Below, in pieces: positions 6,876 through 13,464 of a stretch of 15,496 nucleotides of DNA (the first letter of the stretch is position 1; each line of letters begins with the position of its first letter). Origin of the DNA: an uncultured Oscillospiraceae bacterium. GTDB taxonomy: Bacteria > Bacillota > Clostridia > Oscillospirales > Acutalibacteraceae. Location: the NCBI GenBank assembly GCA_958451705.1, contig CAUDRD010000008.1, forward strand, positions 1 through 15,496, given 5' to 3'. The notes beneath the pieces were generated by a model that saw only the letters and a list, made by a program, of their open reading frames with translations, made no database searches and was not told the origin of the DNA. Position numbers and translations under genes: made by a program.

Positions 6876-6903
6876 ATTATACCACATCAACATCAAATGT
6901 CAA
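6876..6903 (-). promoter_or_regulatory. Proximal promoter P1 of the 85-aa gene
   Basis: On the minus strand exact TTGACA (complement of 6898-6903), a 16-bp spacer and exact TATAAT (complement of 6876-6881). The -35 touches LexA-like box B and the transcript start would lie close to box A. Confidence 0.85.
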
Positions 6904-6914
6904 TACAAATGTTC
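6903..6914. promoter_or_regulatory. Second, degenerate LexA-like box (box B)
   Basis: Plus-strand ATACAAATGTTC; on the minus strand CGAAC-ATTT-GTAT. It matches box A at 10 of 12 positions in the same reading (AAATGTTC arm intact, other arm decayed) and abuts the -35 of P1. One good half-site suggests weaker or cooperative binding. Confidence 0.45.
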
Positions 6915-6927
6915 GATATTTTTTGAC

Positions 6928-6953
6928 TCAGAGTCCCATTGTTGGGACTTTGA
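6928..6953. other. Hairpin between two tandem promoters
   Basis: TCAGAGTCCCA at 6928-6938 pairs with TGGGACTTTGA at 6943-6953 (11 bp with one G/T pair, 4-nt loop). It has no T tract on either strand, so it is not an ordinary terminator. It would form in the leader of transcripts from the distal promoter P2. Confidence 0.5.
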
Positions 6954-6986
6954 ATAAAAAAGTATGATTCTTCTTTTCTCGATGTA

Positions 6987-7015
6987 AGAATATCACAATA
7001 TGTAGCAAATGTCAA
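6987..7015 (-). promoter_or_regulatory. Distal promoter P2 of the 85-aa gene
   Basis: On the minus strand TTGACA (complement of 7010-7015), a 17-bp spacer and TATTCT (complement of 6987-6992). The -35 region is identical to that of P1 over 12 bases (CAAATGTCAATA at 6894-6905 and 7006-7017 on the plus strand). A perfect 12-bp palindrome, ACAATATATTGT, sits just upstream at 7026-7037. The rest of the gap to yebC's terminator (7038-7142) is AT-rich with nothing clear. Confidence 0.5.
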
Positions 7016-7142
7016 TAGGATTTTAACAATATATTGTGTTTACCTATGTTTCAGAGCTGATTTAATAAAAGACATAAAACATAAAAATTTATATATTTTC
7101 TGATTAAAGAATGGCTAAACGTAAAAAAGTCCTTTTAAAACA

Positions 7143-7172
7143 TATAAAAATAAGGCGTTCAAAAGAACGCCT
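7143..7172 (-). terminator. Terminator of yebC
   Basis: Perfect 8-bp stem AGGCGTTC (7153-7160) with GAACGCCT (7165-7172) around an AAAA loop. On the minus strand TTATTTTTA follows. It begins 8 bases after the yebC stop. Confidence 0.92.
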
Positions 7173-7179
7173 CAATTTA

Positions 7180-7908
7180 TTATTCTTCGTTTTCCCAGTT
7201 GTGCCAAACGGCCTGAACGTCGTCGTTATCCTCAAACATCTCGAGCATTTTGCTCATGTTCTTTATATCGTCCTCGTTTGTAAGGGTTGTGTATGTACTG
7301 GGAACATATTCAACCTCAGCTGAAACGAATGTATATCCGGCTGCTTCAAGGGCATCTCTGACAGCGCCTAAGTCGGAAACCTCTGTTCTAATATCGTAAA
7401 CGTCATCGTCGGTAAGGAAGTCGGAAGCGCCAGCCTCAAGTGCATCTTCCATAAGCTTCTCTTCGTCAACATCCTCTTTTTCAATAAGGATAACGCCCTG
7501 TCTTGTGAACATAAAGGAAACGCAGCCTGTCTGGCCCATGTTTCCGCCGTACTTGTCGAAATAGTGACGAACGTCTGCGGCGGTGCGGTTGCGGTTATCG
7601 GTGAGAGCTTCAACAATAACAGCTATACCTGAGGGACCATATCCTTCATATACAATCTCCTCATAATTGTCAGCGTTTCCGTCGCCGGATGCCTTTTTGA
7701 TGATTCTTTCGATATTGTCGTTGGGGACGTTATTTGCCTTCGCTTTTGCAATTACGTCCTTAAGCTTTGAGTTAGATGACGGATCGGGACCGCCTTCACG
7801 AACAGCAACGGCAATCTCTCTGCCTATTTTAGTGAAAACCTTAGCACGCTGGCCGTCGGTTTTTTCTTTTTTACGTTTAATTGTACTCCATTTTGAATGT
7901 CCCGACAT
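7180..7908 (-). CDS. YebC/PmpR (TACO1) family protein
   Basis: A 242-aa member of the YebC/TACO1 family, full length. The N-terminus has the family signature SGHSKWSTIKRKKEK (2-16), followed by AKVFTKIGREI (22-32), YEGYGPSGIA (87-96) and ALTDNRNRTAADVR (101-114). Domains are a small helical N-terminal domain and two alpha/beta domains, the last carrying an acidic end. Members were long annotated as DNA-binding transcriptional regulators; more recent work on the family ties several members, like mitochondrial TACO1, to ribosomes and relief of stalling at polyproline stretches. The protein is cytosolic. The start is ATG 7908 with CAGGAGG 8-9 bases upstream. It follows yitT by 83 bases on the same strand and may have its own promoter in that gap. 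Confidence 0.95.
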   Translation of the reverse strand: MSGHSKWSTIKRKKEKTDGQRAKVFTKIGREIAVAVREGGPDPSSNSKLKDVIAKAKANNVPNDNIERIIKKASGDGNADNYEEIVYEGYGPSGIAVIVEALTDNRNRTAADVRHYFDKYGGNMGQTGCVSFMFTRQGVILIEKEDVDEEKLMEDALEAGASDFLTDDDVYDIRTEVSDLGAVRDALEAAGYTFVSAEVEYVPSTYTTLTNEDDIKNMSKMLEMFEDNDDVQAVWHNWENEE

Positions 7909-7949
7909 ATAAAATCCTCCTGAAAAAATATACTTCTTTATTTTATCAC

Positions 7950-7978
7950 ATTATACACACCTTTGCAAATATGCAAAG
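7950..7978 (-). promoter_or_regulatory. Putative yebC promoter with overlapping palindrome
   Basis: On the minus strand TATAAT (complement of 7950-7955) lies 41 bases before the yebC start. There is no good -35 at 17 bp. Instead a perfect 7-bp inverted repeat, CTTTGCA-AATA-TGCAAAG (7961-7978), occupies the -35 region and may be an operator or a replacement activator site. Confidence 0.45.
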
Positions 7979-7991
7979 TATAAAAGGTAGA

Positions 7992-8891
7992 TTACTGTTT
8001 GTCTTCGTCGGCTGACTTAAAGCCTTCGCCGAGAATTTCTCCCGCTTCACTGATAATAGTAAATGTGTTGGGGTCAACGGAATTTATTATTTTGTTTATT
8101 TTCGAAACCTCGCTGCTTCTTACGGCGCAGATAACCATATTTTTATCTTTGCCGGTGTAGCCGCCTTTAACGGGAAGAATAGAAACGCCTCTTGGTGTCT
8201 GCCCCGTAATTGCCTTTGCAATATCGTCAGCCTTTTCTGTAAAGACCATAAGGGTTTTCCCGTTGCCTGTACCATAGAGAATATAGTCTATTGCCCTGGA
8301 GCTTACAAAAACCGTTATAATCGCATAGAGTACGCTTTCAATGCTTTTAAAGACTATACCGGAAATAGCGATTACCATTAAATCGGCTGCAAGTATAACA
8401 CGACCCATTGATACATGGGGCCATTTAAGGCGTAAAAGTCTTCCCATAATATCCGTGCCACCTGAGGTAAAGCCTCTCATAAGTATAAGTGCAAGCCCTG
8501 CGCCGTTGAGTACTCCGCCGAAAAGACAGGCGAGAAGCTCATCTCCCTGATAAGCGGGGAGGAAGGTTCCGGTTATATCGAGCATTGCCGAAAGAAGAAC
8601 CGTAACCCCTGCCGAACCTACGATAAATTTTAATCCTAAAAACTTCCAGGCCAGCAGGAAAAGGGGGATATTGATTAAAAGGTTTGCGGTACCGATGGGT
8701 ATAACGTCAAAGACATAGTTTATAACTATTGCAAGACCTGTTGCCCCTCCGGGAGCTATTTGGTTGGGAGCCGTAAACATATTGACTCCTACTGAGTAAA
8801 GAAAACAGCCAACAGAGCAAAAAATAATATGAGTTACTATTTCTTTTACTCTGGCACGTCCGGGAGATTTAAATTTTGTTTCCTTTTTCAC
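7992..8891 (-). CDS. YitT family membrane protein (DUF161/DUF2179)
   Basis: A 299-aa protein with about five to six transmembrane segments in residues 20-200 and a soluble C-terminal DUF2179 domain (about 215-280). Family hallmarks are SVGVNMFTAPNQIAPGGATG (33-52), the FTSGGTDI motif (141-148), and SILPVKGGYTGKDK (237-250) in the C-terminal domain. The family is widespread and multi-copy in Firmicutes. No transport substrate has been firmly assigned; the soluble domain has been suggested to bind a ligand. Translation starts at GTG 8891: an in-frame TGA lies three codons upstream, so no longer start exists. GGCGGTG, a moderate ribosome binding site, is 7 bases upstream. It sits 152 bases after mrnC on the same strand. 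I see neither a clear terminator nor a strong promoter in that gap, so read-through is possible. Confidence 0.93.
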   Translation of the reverse strand: MKKETKFKSPGRARVKEIVTHIIFCSVGCFLYSVGVNMFTAPNQIAPGGATGLAIVINYVFDVIPIGTANLLINIPLFLLAWKFLGLKFIVGSAGVTVLLSAMLDITGTFLPAYQGDELLACLFGGVLNGAGLALILMRGFTSGGTDIMGRLLRLKWPHVSMGRVILAADLMVIAISGIVFKSIESVLYAIITVFVSSRAIDYILYGTGNGKTLMVFTEKADDIAKAITGQTPRGVSILPVKGGYTGKDKNMVICAVRSSEVSKINKIINSVDPNTFTIISEAGEILGEGFKSADEDKQ

Positions 8892-9043
8892 GCTGAATCA
8901 CCGCCGTAAAATATTTTTTCATAGAAAAGACTTTCTTATGGGATAACTGCGCTAAATGAGAATAAAGCCTTAAAATATCAATTCGCTTTAAACGGAAAGG
9001 AAAATGCAAAATTGCCAAGGGTATCCGAAAATATTATATGCTA

Positions 9044-9436
9044 TTACCCATTGTTTATCAAACGGAAAATTTCACGAATCCGCTGAATTTCGCCTTTAAG
9101 GTAAAGATAACCGAAAAGGGCTTCAAGGCCGGTGGCATAGTGATAATCGGCAGGATTGGAGTTTTTCGGCAAATGGTTAGTCCGTGTATTGCGGGCCCTT
9201 TTGAAAACTGCTTCTTCTTCCTCTGAAAGGAGGGGAAGAATCTCCTTTATGGCATTTGCCTGAGCTGATGCCTTTACCTGCTCTACCGCAAGCTTGTGCA
9301 AAGCGTTTACGGGTCTGTTTGCGTCTGAAACGAGGGTTTCCCTAACCAGCAGATCGTAGACAGTATCGCCTACAAAGGCAAGTGCAAGGGAACTGAGCTG
9401 AAGGGGATCGCAGGATTTTCCTGAAAGTGTCTCCAT
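9044..9436 (-). CDS. mrnC: Mini-ribonuclease III (MrnC)
   Basis: A 130-aa RNase III-like nuclease lacking the dsRNA-binding domain. In Bacillus subtilis the homologue matures the ends of 23S rRNA. The RNase III catalytic signature is present as LAFVGDTVYDLLVR (19-32, with catalytic-type Asp24), and the C-terminal second half has RARNTRTNHLPKN (80-92), DYHYATGLEALFGYLYL (98-114) with Glu105. Length fits the family (about 130-145 aa). The start is ATG 9436: GGGGTG lies 6 bases upstream; the in-frame GTG at 9445 overlaps that site and is less likely. The start is only 13 bases after the obg stop, so the two are translated from one mRNA. Both proteins act on large-subunit ribosome maturation, which makes the pairing sensible. 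Confidence 0.92.
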   Translation of the reverse strand: METLSGKSCDPLQLSSLALAFVGDTVYDLLVRETLVSDANRPVNALHKLAVEQVKASAQANAIKEILPLLSEEEEAVFKRARNTRTNHLPKNSNPADYHYATGLEALFGYLYLKGEIQRIREIFRLINNG

Positions 9437-9449
9437 CTTTGTCACCCCG

Positions 9450-10718
9450 TCAGTTTACAAATTCAAATTCTATATCATAGAGGCTTACTGTGTCGCCTTC
9501 CTGTATTCCCTTTTCAAGGAGAGCGTCTATAATACCAGATGACCTTAAAACTCTCTGGAAATACTGAAGAGATTCATAGTCGTCAAGGTCAACTCTCGAA
9601 AGCACGGGAACAAGTTTGGGAGCGTCCACAAAGTAGATGCCGTCCTGTACGGTGATTGTAAAGTTTTCACCGGCTTTGCTCTCAAGGGCTTCAAGGGGAA
9701 TTTCGCTGCTCTCATAGCGGACGATAGGCGGTAAGTCTTTGAGCTTTCTGCACACTGCGTCTAAAAGCTCTGTCGTGCCCTCTAAAATAGGAGCACAGAT
9801 GGGATAAAACTCATATCCCTTATCGGTTACATATTTGATAAAACGTTCCTTAACGTCATCCTCGGCAAGGTCGATTTTATTGCCTGCAACTATCTGGGGA
9901 CGCTGAGAAAGCTCCTTGTTAAAGTCGGCAAGTTCGCGGTTTATTATTTCAAAGTCCTCAATGGGGTCTCTGCCTTCGCTGCCGGAAACATCTACAACGT
10001 GTACCAGCATACGGCAGCGCTCAACGTGACGTAAAAATTCATGGCCGAGACCGATGCCTTCGCTGGCTCCCTCAATAAGGCCGGGAATATCCGCCATTAC
10101 GAAGGAGGTGTCACGGTGAGTTACAACTCCTAAAACAGGAGTGATTGTAGTAAAGTGATAGTCTGCAATTATGGGCTTTGCCGCACTTACAACGGAAACA
10201 AGGGTGGATTTGCCAACGTTGGGGAAACCGATAAGTCCCACATCGGCAAGAAGCTTCAATTCCAGAACAACTTCCCATTCTTCTCCGGGAGTTCCGTTTT
10301 TGGCAAAGCGGGGAGTCTGCCTGGTGGGGGTTGCAAAATGGGGGTTGCCCCAGCCGCCTCTTCCGCCTTTAGCGGCGATAAAGGGCTCGTCGCCGGACAT
10401 ATCCGCCATGATGGTGTTGGTTTCAGCTTCTCTTATAACGGTGCCTCTGGGAACTCTGATTATAAGGTCTTCACCTTTTTTGCCGTTTCTTCTTCCGGCG
10501 GAGCCGTTTTGTCCCGACTGAGCCGTATATTTTCTCTTATAACGGAAGTCGGCAAGAGTTGAGAGGTTTGAGTCGGCTACAAAAATGATATTTCCGCCTC
10601 TGCCTCCGTCGCCGCCGTCAGGTCCTCCTGAGGCAATATATTTTTCACGGTGGAATGATACAGCACCGTTTCCGCCGTCGCCGGCTTTGATTTTGATTTT
10701 AACTTTATCTACAAACAT
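9450..10718 (-). CDS. obg: GTPase Obg (CgtA)
   Basis: A 422-aa ribosome-associated GTPase essential for 50S subunit maturation and linked to stress control and division. Three domains are visible. The glycine-rich Obg fold (1-158) shows KAGDGGNGAVSFHREKY (11-27) and GGPDGGDGGRGGNI (31-44). The G domain has G1 GFPNVGKS (164-171), the TT switch (190-191), G3 DIPG (210-213) and G4 NKID (280-283); G5 appears as CAP rather than the usual SA. The C-terminal OCT domain spans about 341-422, as in Gram-positive Obg. ATG 10718 has AAGGAGGGA just upstream, a site that overlaps the stop codon of the GNAT gene. Spacing of 11 bases to GNAT and 13 bases to mrnC shows a tight operon. Confidence 0.97.
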   Translation of the reverse strand: MFVDKVKIKIKAGDGGNGAVSFHREKYIASGGPDGGDGGRGGNIIFVADSNLSTLADFRYKRKYTAQSGQNGSAGRRNGKKGEDLIIRVPRGTVIREAETNTIMADMSGDEPFIAAKGGRGGWGNPHFATPTRQTPRFAKNGTPGEEWEVVLELKLLADVGLIGFPNVGKSTLVSVVSAAKPIIADYHFTTITPVLGVVTHRDTSFVMADIPGLIEGASEGIGLGHEFLRHVERCRMLVHVVDVSGSEGRDPIEDFEIINRELADFNKELSQRPQIVAGNKIDLAEDDVKERFIKYVTDKGYEFYPICAPILEGTTELLDAVCRKLKDLPPIVRYESSEIPLEALESKAGENFTITVQDGIYFVDAPKLVPVLSRVDLDDYESLQYFQRVLRSSGIIDALLEKGIQEGDTVSLYDIEFEFVN

Positions 10719-10729
10719 ATTGTCCCTCC

Positions 10730-11179
10730 TTAAAGGGTTTTATCTTTTGTCATCTGAATATATGGCAGCTCTTTAAAGCCGTATCTTTCATAAAGATGTT
10801 TTACCCGAATATTTGCATGACATACTTCGAGGCGTATTCTGGGTGTGTTTTCATATTCCTTTAAAAGCCACTGCATAAACTGTGAGCCAAGGCCTGAACC
10901 TCTGAACTGAGGGAGGATATAAAGCTCGTCGAGAACTACAGTTGTTCCTCCGGCTTCACAGCTCCAAAAAAATGGCAGAAGAGCGTAACCGGCAGTTTCG
11001 CCGTCCTTTTCTATTATGCATCCTCGTACGCCTTTATTGCCACTTAAAACGGCAGTGAAAGTTTTGGAAAAATTTTCGTCTGAAACAGGGGCAATGGCGC
11101 TGTCACCGCTGTAAAAATCCTTGCTCATATAAATGTAGCTGCTGCGGTCTTTTTCGGAAAAATCTCTTACAGTTAACAT
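10730..11179 (-). CDS. GNAT family N-acetyltransferase
   Basis: A 149-aa single-domain acetyltransferase of the Gcn5-related fold. Motif A, which binds the acetyl-CoA pyrophosphate, is QFRGSGLG (91-98), preceded by the beta-4 strand VVLDELYILP (81-90). The beta-5/alpha-4 region is RLEVCHANIRVKHLYERYGF (116-135), giving the usual motif B with a conserved Tyr near its end. The acceptor substrate cannot be read; small-molecule, tRNA or protein targets are all possible. It is not obviously RimI, since the RimI signature is missing. The start is ATG 11179 with AAAGGAGCATG upstream. It is the first tightly packed gene before obg. A 9-bp hairpin (11201-11233) separates it from the upstream kinase-like gene. 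Confidence 0.9.
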   Translation of the reverse strand: MLTVRDFSEKDRSSYIYMSKDFYSGDSAIAPVSDENFSKTFTAVLSGNKGVRGCIIEKDGETAGYALLPFFWSCEAGGTTVVLDELYILPQFRGSGLGSQFMQWLLKEYENTPRIRLEVCHANIRVKHLYERYGFKELPYIQMTKDKTL

Positions 11180-11200
11180 CTGTCATGCTCCTTTCATAGC

Positions 11201-11233
11201 AATTGCCGCAACGCAGTTAACGAAGCGGCAATT
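11201..11233. other. Intercistronic hairpin between kinase-like and GNAT genes
   Basis: AATTGCCGC at 11201-11209 pairs perfectly with GCGGCAATT at 11225-11233 around a 15-nt loop. No T run follows in the minus-strand direction. It may be a processing or stability element, or a weak terminator that lets some transcripts read into GNAT-obg-mrnC. Confidence 0.5.
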
Positions 11234-11253
11234 TAAAAATCTGGTTATAAAAC

Positions 11254-12960
11254 TTACTGTGCGTTCTGTGCATTTTCCGGAACATTATCTGTATTGGGGG
11301 AGGATGCGGCTTCAGAAGAAGCGGGTTCAGATGAAGTTGCAGGTTCATCCCATACCTGAAGGAAAATCTTCTCGTCTACGCGATACTCCTTCTCAAAATC
11401 TGTGGGAGTCATAGAGTAAACTGTTCCGGCCTCATGGGTTCCGTCGTTAACTCTTAAAACTTTGGAGACGTTTGTAAAGCCTTCCTTTTCAAGTTCTTTA
11501 ACTGCATCTTCATACTTTGAATTTACAACATTTGGAAGCTTTGCCATTTTAAGTCCCTTGCTTACTACAAGAGTGACTTTAATTTTTCCATTTGAAGGAA
11601 GAGTTTGTGAGGAGTCGGGTTTAGGGTTCTGAGAGATAATCATACCCTCTGTGACCGTGTCGCTGTATTCCTCTTTTACGGTGAATTCAAAGGTAGCGTT
11701 CCAGCTTGCTGTTGCACGGACAGTGGAATAATACTGACCTTCAAACCTTGGTATCTGAATCTGCTGGTCGCTGACAGTTCCAGAAGGAACGAGATCTTCG
11801 TTGCCGTTTCCCTTGAAAATATCATCACGGAAAGCTATAAGGACAACTACAACCACAATGGCAATACATGCTACTGCGCTCATAATACCGGCTTTAAGAG
11901 CAATCTTTTTATTTTCCTTGCTCATTCCCTTTTTCTGCTTTTTCTCGGGAGCTTCTTCCTCTTTTGAATAGGGGATGCCTGCGGTATATCCGCCGGATAA
12001 ACTTGACGCAGCTGAAAGCTCGCCTCTGAGCTGGTCAACGGTGCGGGTTCTGTCCTCAGGAAGAATCTGCATGGCGTTAATAATAGCGTTTATGACATAA
12101 GCGGGAATCTGCTCTGCAAACTTGCCTGGAATCATCATTTTATCATTTGTAACTCTTGAGGTAGCCTCAATGGGGGTGCTGCCGATAAGAGCTCTGTAAA
12201 GAACGGCTGCAAAAGCGTAGATATCTGTCCAGGGGCCCTGTCTGCCTTCAAAACCATACTGTTCAATTGCAGCGTAACCGGGGAAGAGCTGAGCTGTTAT
12301 ATCGCCTCTGGCAGTTCTGGCCTGACCTATGCTGAAGCCGGTAATGCGAACTTTATTATCGTTGCCGATTATTAAAGTTGAGGGAGAAATACCTCTGTGG
12401 ATTATTCCGGCTGTATGAAGTGTTCCGAGAGTTGAAAGCACAGGCATAAACATTGAACGTGCCTGTTCCCAGGAAATATATCCATTTTTGCTCTGGAGAA
12501 GATAGTCACGGAGAGTTATACCTTCAATATGTTCTGAAATAGCGTAAGCTGTGCCGTAATCTTCAACAATGTCAAAAGCGGAGATAAGAGCTGTAAGGCC
12601 TCTCATTCTCACAAGCTTGCGCCAAAGCTCCAAAAAGCTCTGGTAGCAGTCGCTGAAAACGGTTTCGGAGCCTGCCTGAGCTTTAAGCTCCAGTGTTTCG
12701 GCGTCTCTCTGAGATATGGCGTCAGGAAGAAACTCTCTTATGCACACCGGTGTGTTTTGGTTAGAATCCCATCCCATGTATGTTGCGCCGTCGCCGTTAA
12801 ATTCAAGAAGTCTGCCTACTAAATAACGTCCGCCGACAACGGTGCGAAGGGGCAAATAGGGCAGCATCTGAGGAGAATCGGCACGGAATCCGCAGTAAGG
12901 GCACTGCTTTTCGCCGCCTGTTTCCCTCATGCAATTCATACAAAGATTTTCAGTATTCAT
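11254..12960 (-). CDS. Zinc-ribbon / pseudokinase / TM / PASTA membrane protein
   Basis: A 568-aa protein with five parts: a four-Cys zinc ribbon (Cys7, 10, 20, 23; C-x2-C-x9-C-x2-C), a Ser/Thr-kinase fold (about 43-315), a juxtamembrane Lys/Glu-rich segment, a transmembrane helix (about 357-377), and two extracellular PASTA-like domains (about 401-468 and 473-537) followed by a Ser/Ala/Asn-rich tail. The kinase fold aligns with the Clostridia zinc-ribbon STPK clade, but catalytic residues are gone. The VAIK lysine is Arg75 (VCIREF); HRD is HRG (Gly190); the Mg-binding Asn is Thr195; DFG is GFS (208-210); and the glycine loop is poor (EFNGDGATY). Structural residues remain (GYAAIEQYG, WTDIYAFAAVLYRALIG, and Arg304/Arg306 near the end of the fold). 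PASTA domains bind peptidoglycan fragments or lipid II in PrkC/StkP. I therefore infer a wall-sensing scaffold or allosteric pseudokinase, not an active kinase. Start ATG 12960 has AGGAGAGG upstream. Confidence 0.9.
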   Translation of the reverse strand: MNTENLCMNCMRETGGEKQCPYCGFRADSPQMLPYLPLRTVVGGRYLVGRLLEFNGDGATYMGWDSNQNTPVCIREFLPDAISQRDAETLELKAQAGSETVFSDCYQSFLELWRKLVRMRGLTALISAFDIVEDYGTAYAISEHIEGITLRDYLLQSKNGYISWEQARSMFMPVLSTLGTLHTAGIIHRGISPSTLIIGNDNKVRITGFSIGQARTARGDITAQLFPGYAAIEQYGFEGRQGPWTDIYAFAAVLYRALIGSTPIEATSRVTNDKMMIPGKFAEQIPAYVINAIINAMQILPEDRTRTVDQLRGELSAASSLSGGYTAGIPYSKEEEAPEKKQKKGMSKENKKIALKAGIMSAVACIAIVVVVVLIAFRDDIFKGNGNEDLVPSGTVSDQQIQIPRFEGQYYSTVRATASWNATFEFTVKEEYSDTVTEGMIISQNPKPDSSQTLPSNGKIKVTLVVSKGLKMAKLPNVVNSKYEDAVKELEKEGFTNVSKVLRVNDGTHEAGTVYSMTPTDFEKEYRVDEKIFLQVWDEPATSSEPASSEAASSPNTDNVPENAQNAQ

Positions 12961-13053
12961 AACAGTTGATCCTCTCCTGTTTTTTCCGCATTTGCGGTTA
13001 CAGAGAATTGTCTCTGTGCTGTAATACAGTTTTTTACTTTTACGTTACACGAT
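12961..13053 (-). other. Leader of the pseudokinase gene with two hairpins
   Basis: The minus-strand leader from the predicted promoter to the start contains CAGAGA/TCTCTG (13001-13016, 4-nt loop) and CCGCA/TGCGG (12986-12997, 2-nt loop). Both are perfect but short. Neither has a following U tract, and no known riboswitch consensus is recognised. Confidence 0.4.
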
Positions 13054-13083
13054 ATAATATCAAATTTAACCGCTATTTGTCAA
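13054..13083 (-). promoter_or_regulatory. Promoter of the pseudokinase gene
   Basis: On the minus strand TTGACA (complement of 13078-13083), an 18-bp spacer and TATTAT (complement of 13054-13059), about 95 bases upstream of the start codon. It may drive the pseudokinase and, by read-through, GNAT-obg-mrnC. Confidence 0.65.
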
Positions 13084-13286
13084 GGAATAAGCCTTTTTGC
13101 AGCATCCTTTTATATGGATATTTGCTTAAAATCTGATAAAGACTTTTTTCTGAGCCCATTAGTGAGCCGAGGACTTGCGGTAAGGCAGTATTTTAAACGG
13201 CGAATTAGTGATTATTACAGGATTTAATTTCCCTTTTGCAGAAAGACTCTACTTTGGCTAAGCTGCGGTGCCTAATTATTTTTTTC
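13084..13286. other. Central part of divergent intergenic region, nothing clear
   Basis: About 200 bases between the two divergent promoters. I find no open frame with a ribosome binding site, no T-box (AGGGTGGNACCGCG) and no recognised riboswitch. Composition is like the flanking intergenic DNA. Confidence 0.4.
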
Positions 13287-13315
13287 TTGCGGATGCGTAT
13301 ATTATCGTATACAAT
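13287..13315 (+). promoter_or_regulatory. Predicted promoter of the permease gene with overlapping dyad
   Basis: TTGCGG (13287-13292), 17 bp, TACAAT (13310-13315). An inverted repeat GTATA-TTATCG-TATAC (13297-13312) covers the spacer and -10, a position that would suit a repressor operator. Confidence 0.5.
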
Positions 13316-13464
13316 AAAGTATATTTGTAAGTGACAGAGGTTAAAATTAATTTTTAAAAGTTAGTGAAGGCTCATTTTGATGCTTCATAATAATGAGCAT
13401 GGAATTTTGCAGCTAAACTTTAAGAGTTTAAAGCGCAAAATAAATTTAGGGGCGTGATAACTCA
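13316..13464 (+). other. Long structured leader of the permease gene
   Basis: About 145 nt of untranslated leader with two hairpins: GCTCATT/AATGAGC (13370-13376 with 13392-13398, 15-nt loop) and TAAACT/AGTTTA just before the AGGGG ribosome binding site near 13448. No known riboswitch or T-box motif is seen; translational control is only a possibility. Confidence 0.4.

Noticed and set aside
6928..6953. Hairpin considered as a Rho-independent terminator
   Set aside because: There is no T run after the stem on either strand; A and T runs lie on the wrong sides.
7111..7323. A 70-codon plus-strand frame beginning MAKRKKVLLKH
   Set aside because: It passes through the yebC terminator hairpin and then runs antisense to yebC; it has no supporting ribosome binding site.
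9001..9043. Terminator directly after mrnC
   Set aside because: I looked for a stem followed by T's on the minus strand between 9043 and 8892 and found none convincing, so none is annotated.
11201..11233. Hairpin considered as the terminator of the pseudokinase gene
   Set aside because: Stem is good but no U tract follows in the direction of transcription, so it is listed only as an intercistronic hairpin.
13316..13464. T-box or lysine-type riboswitch before the amino acid permease
   Set aside because: The T-box core AGGGTGGNACCGCG and recognised riboswitch signatures are absent; only simple hairpins are visible.
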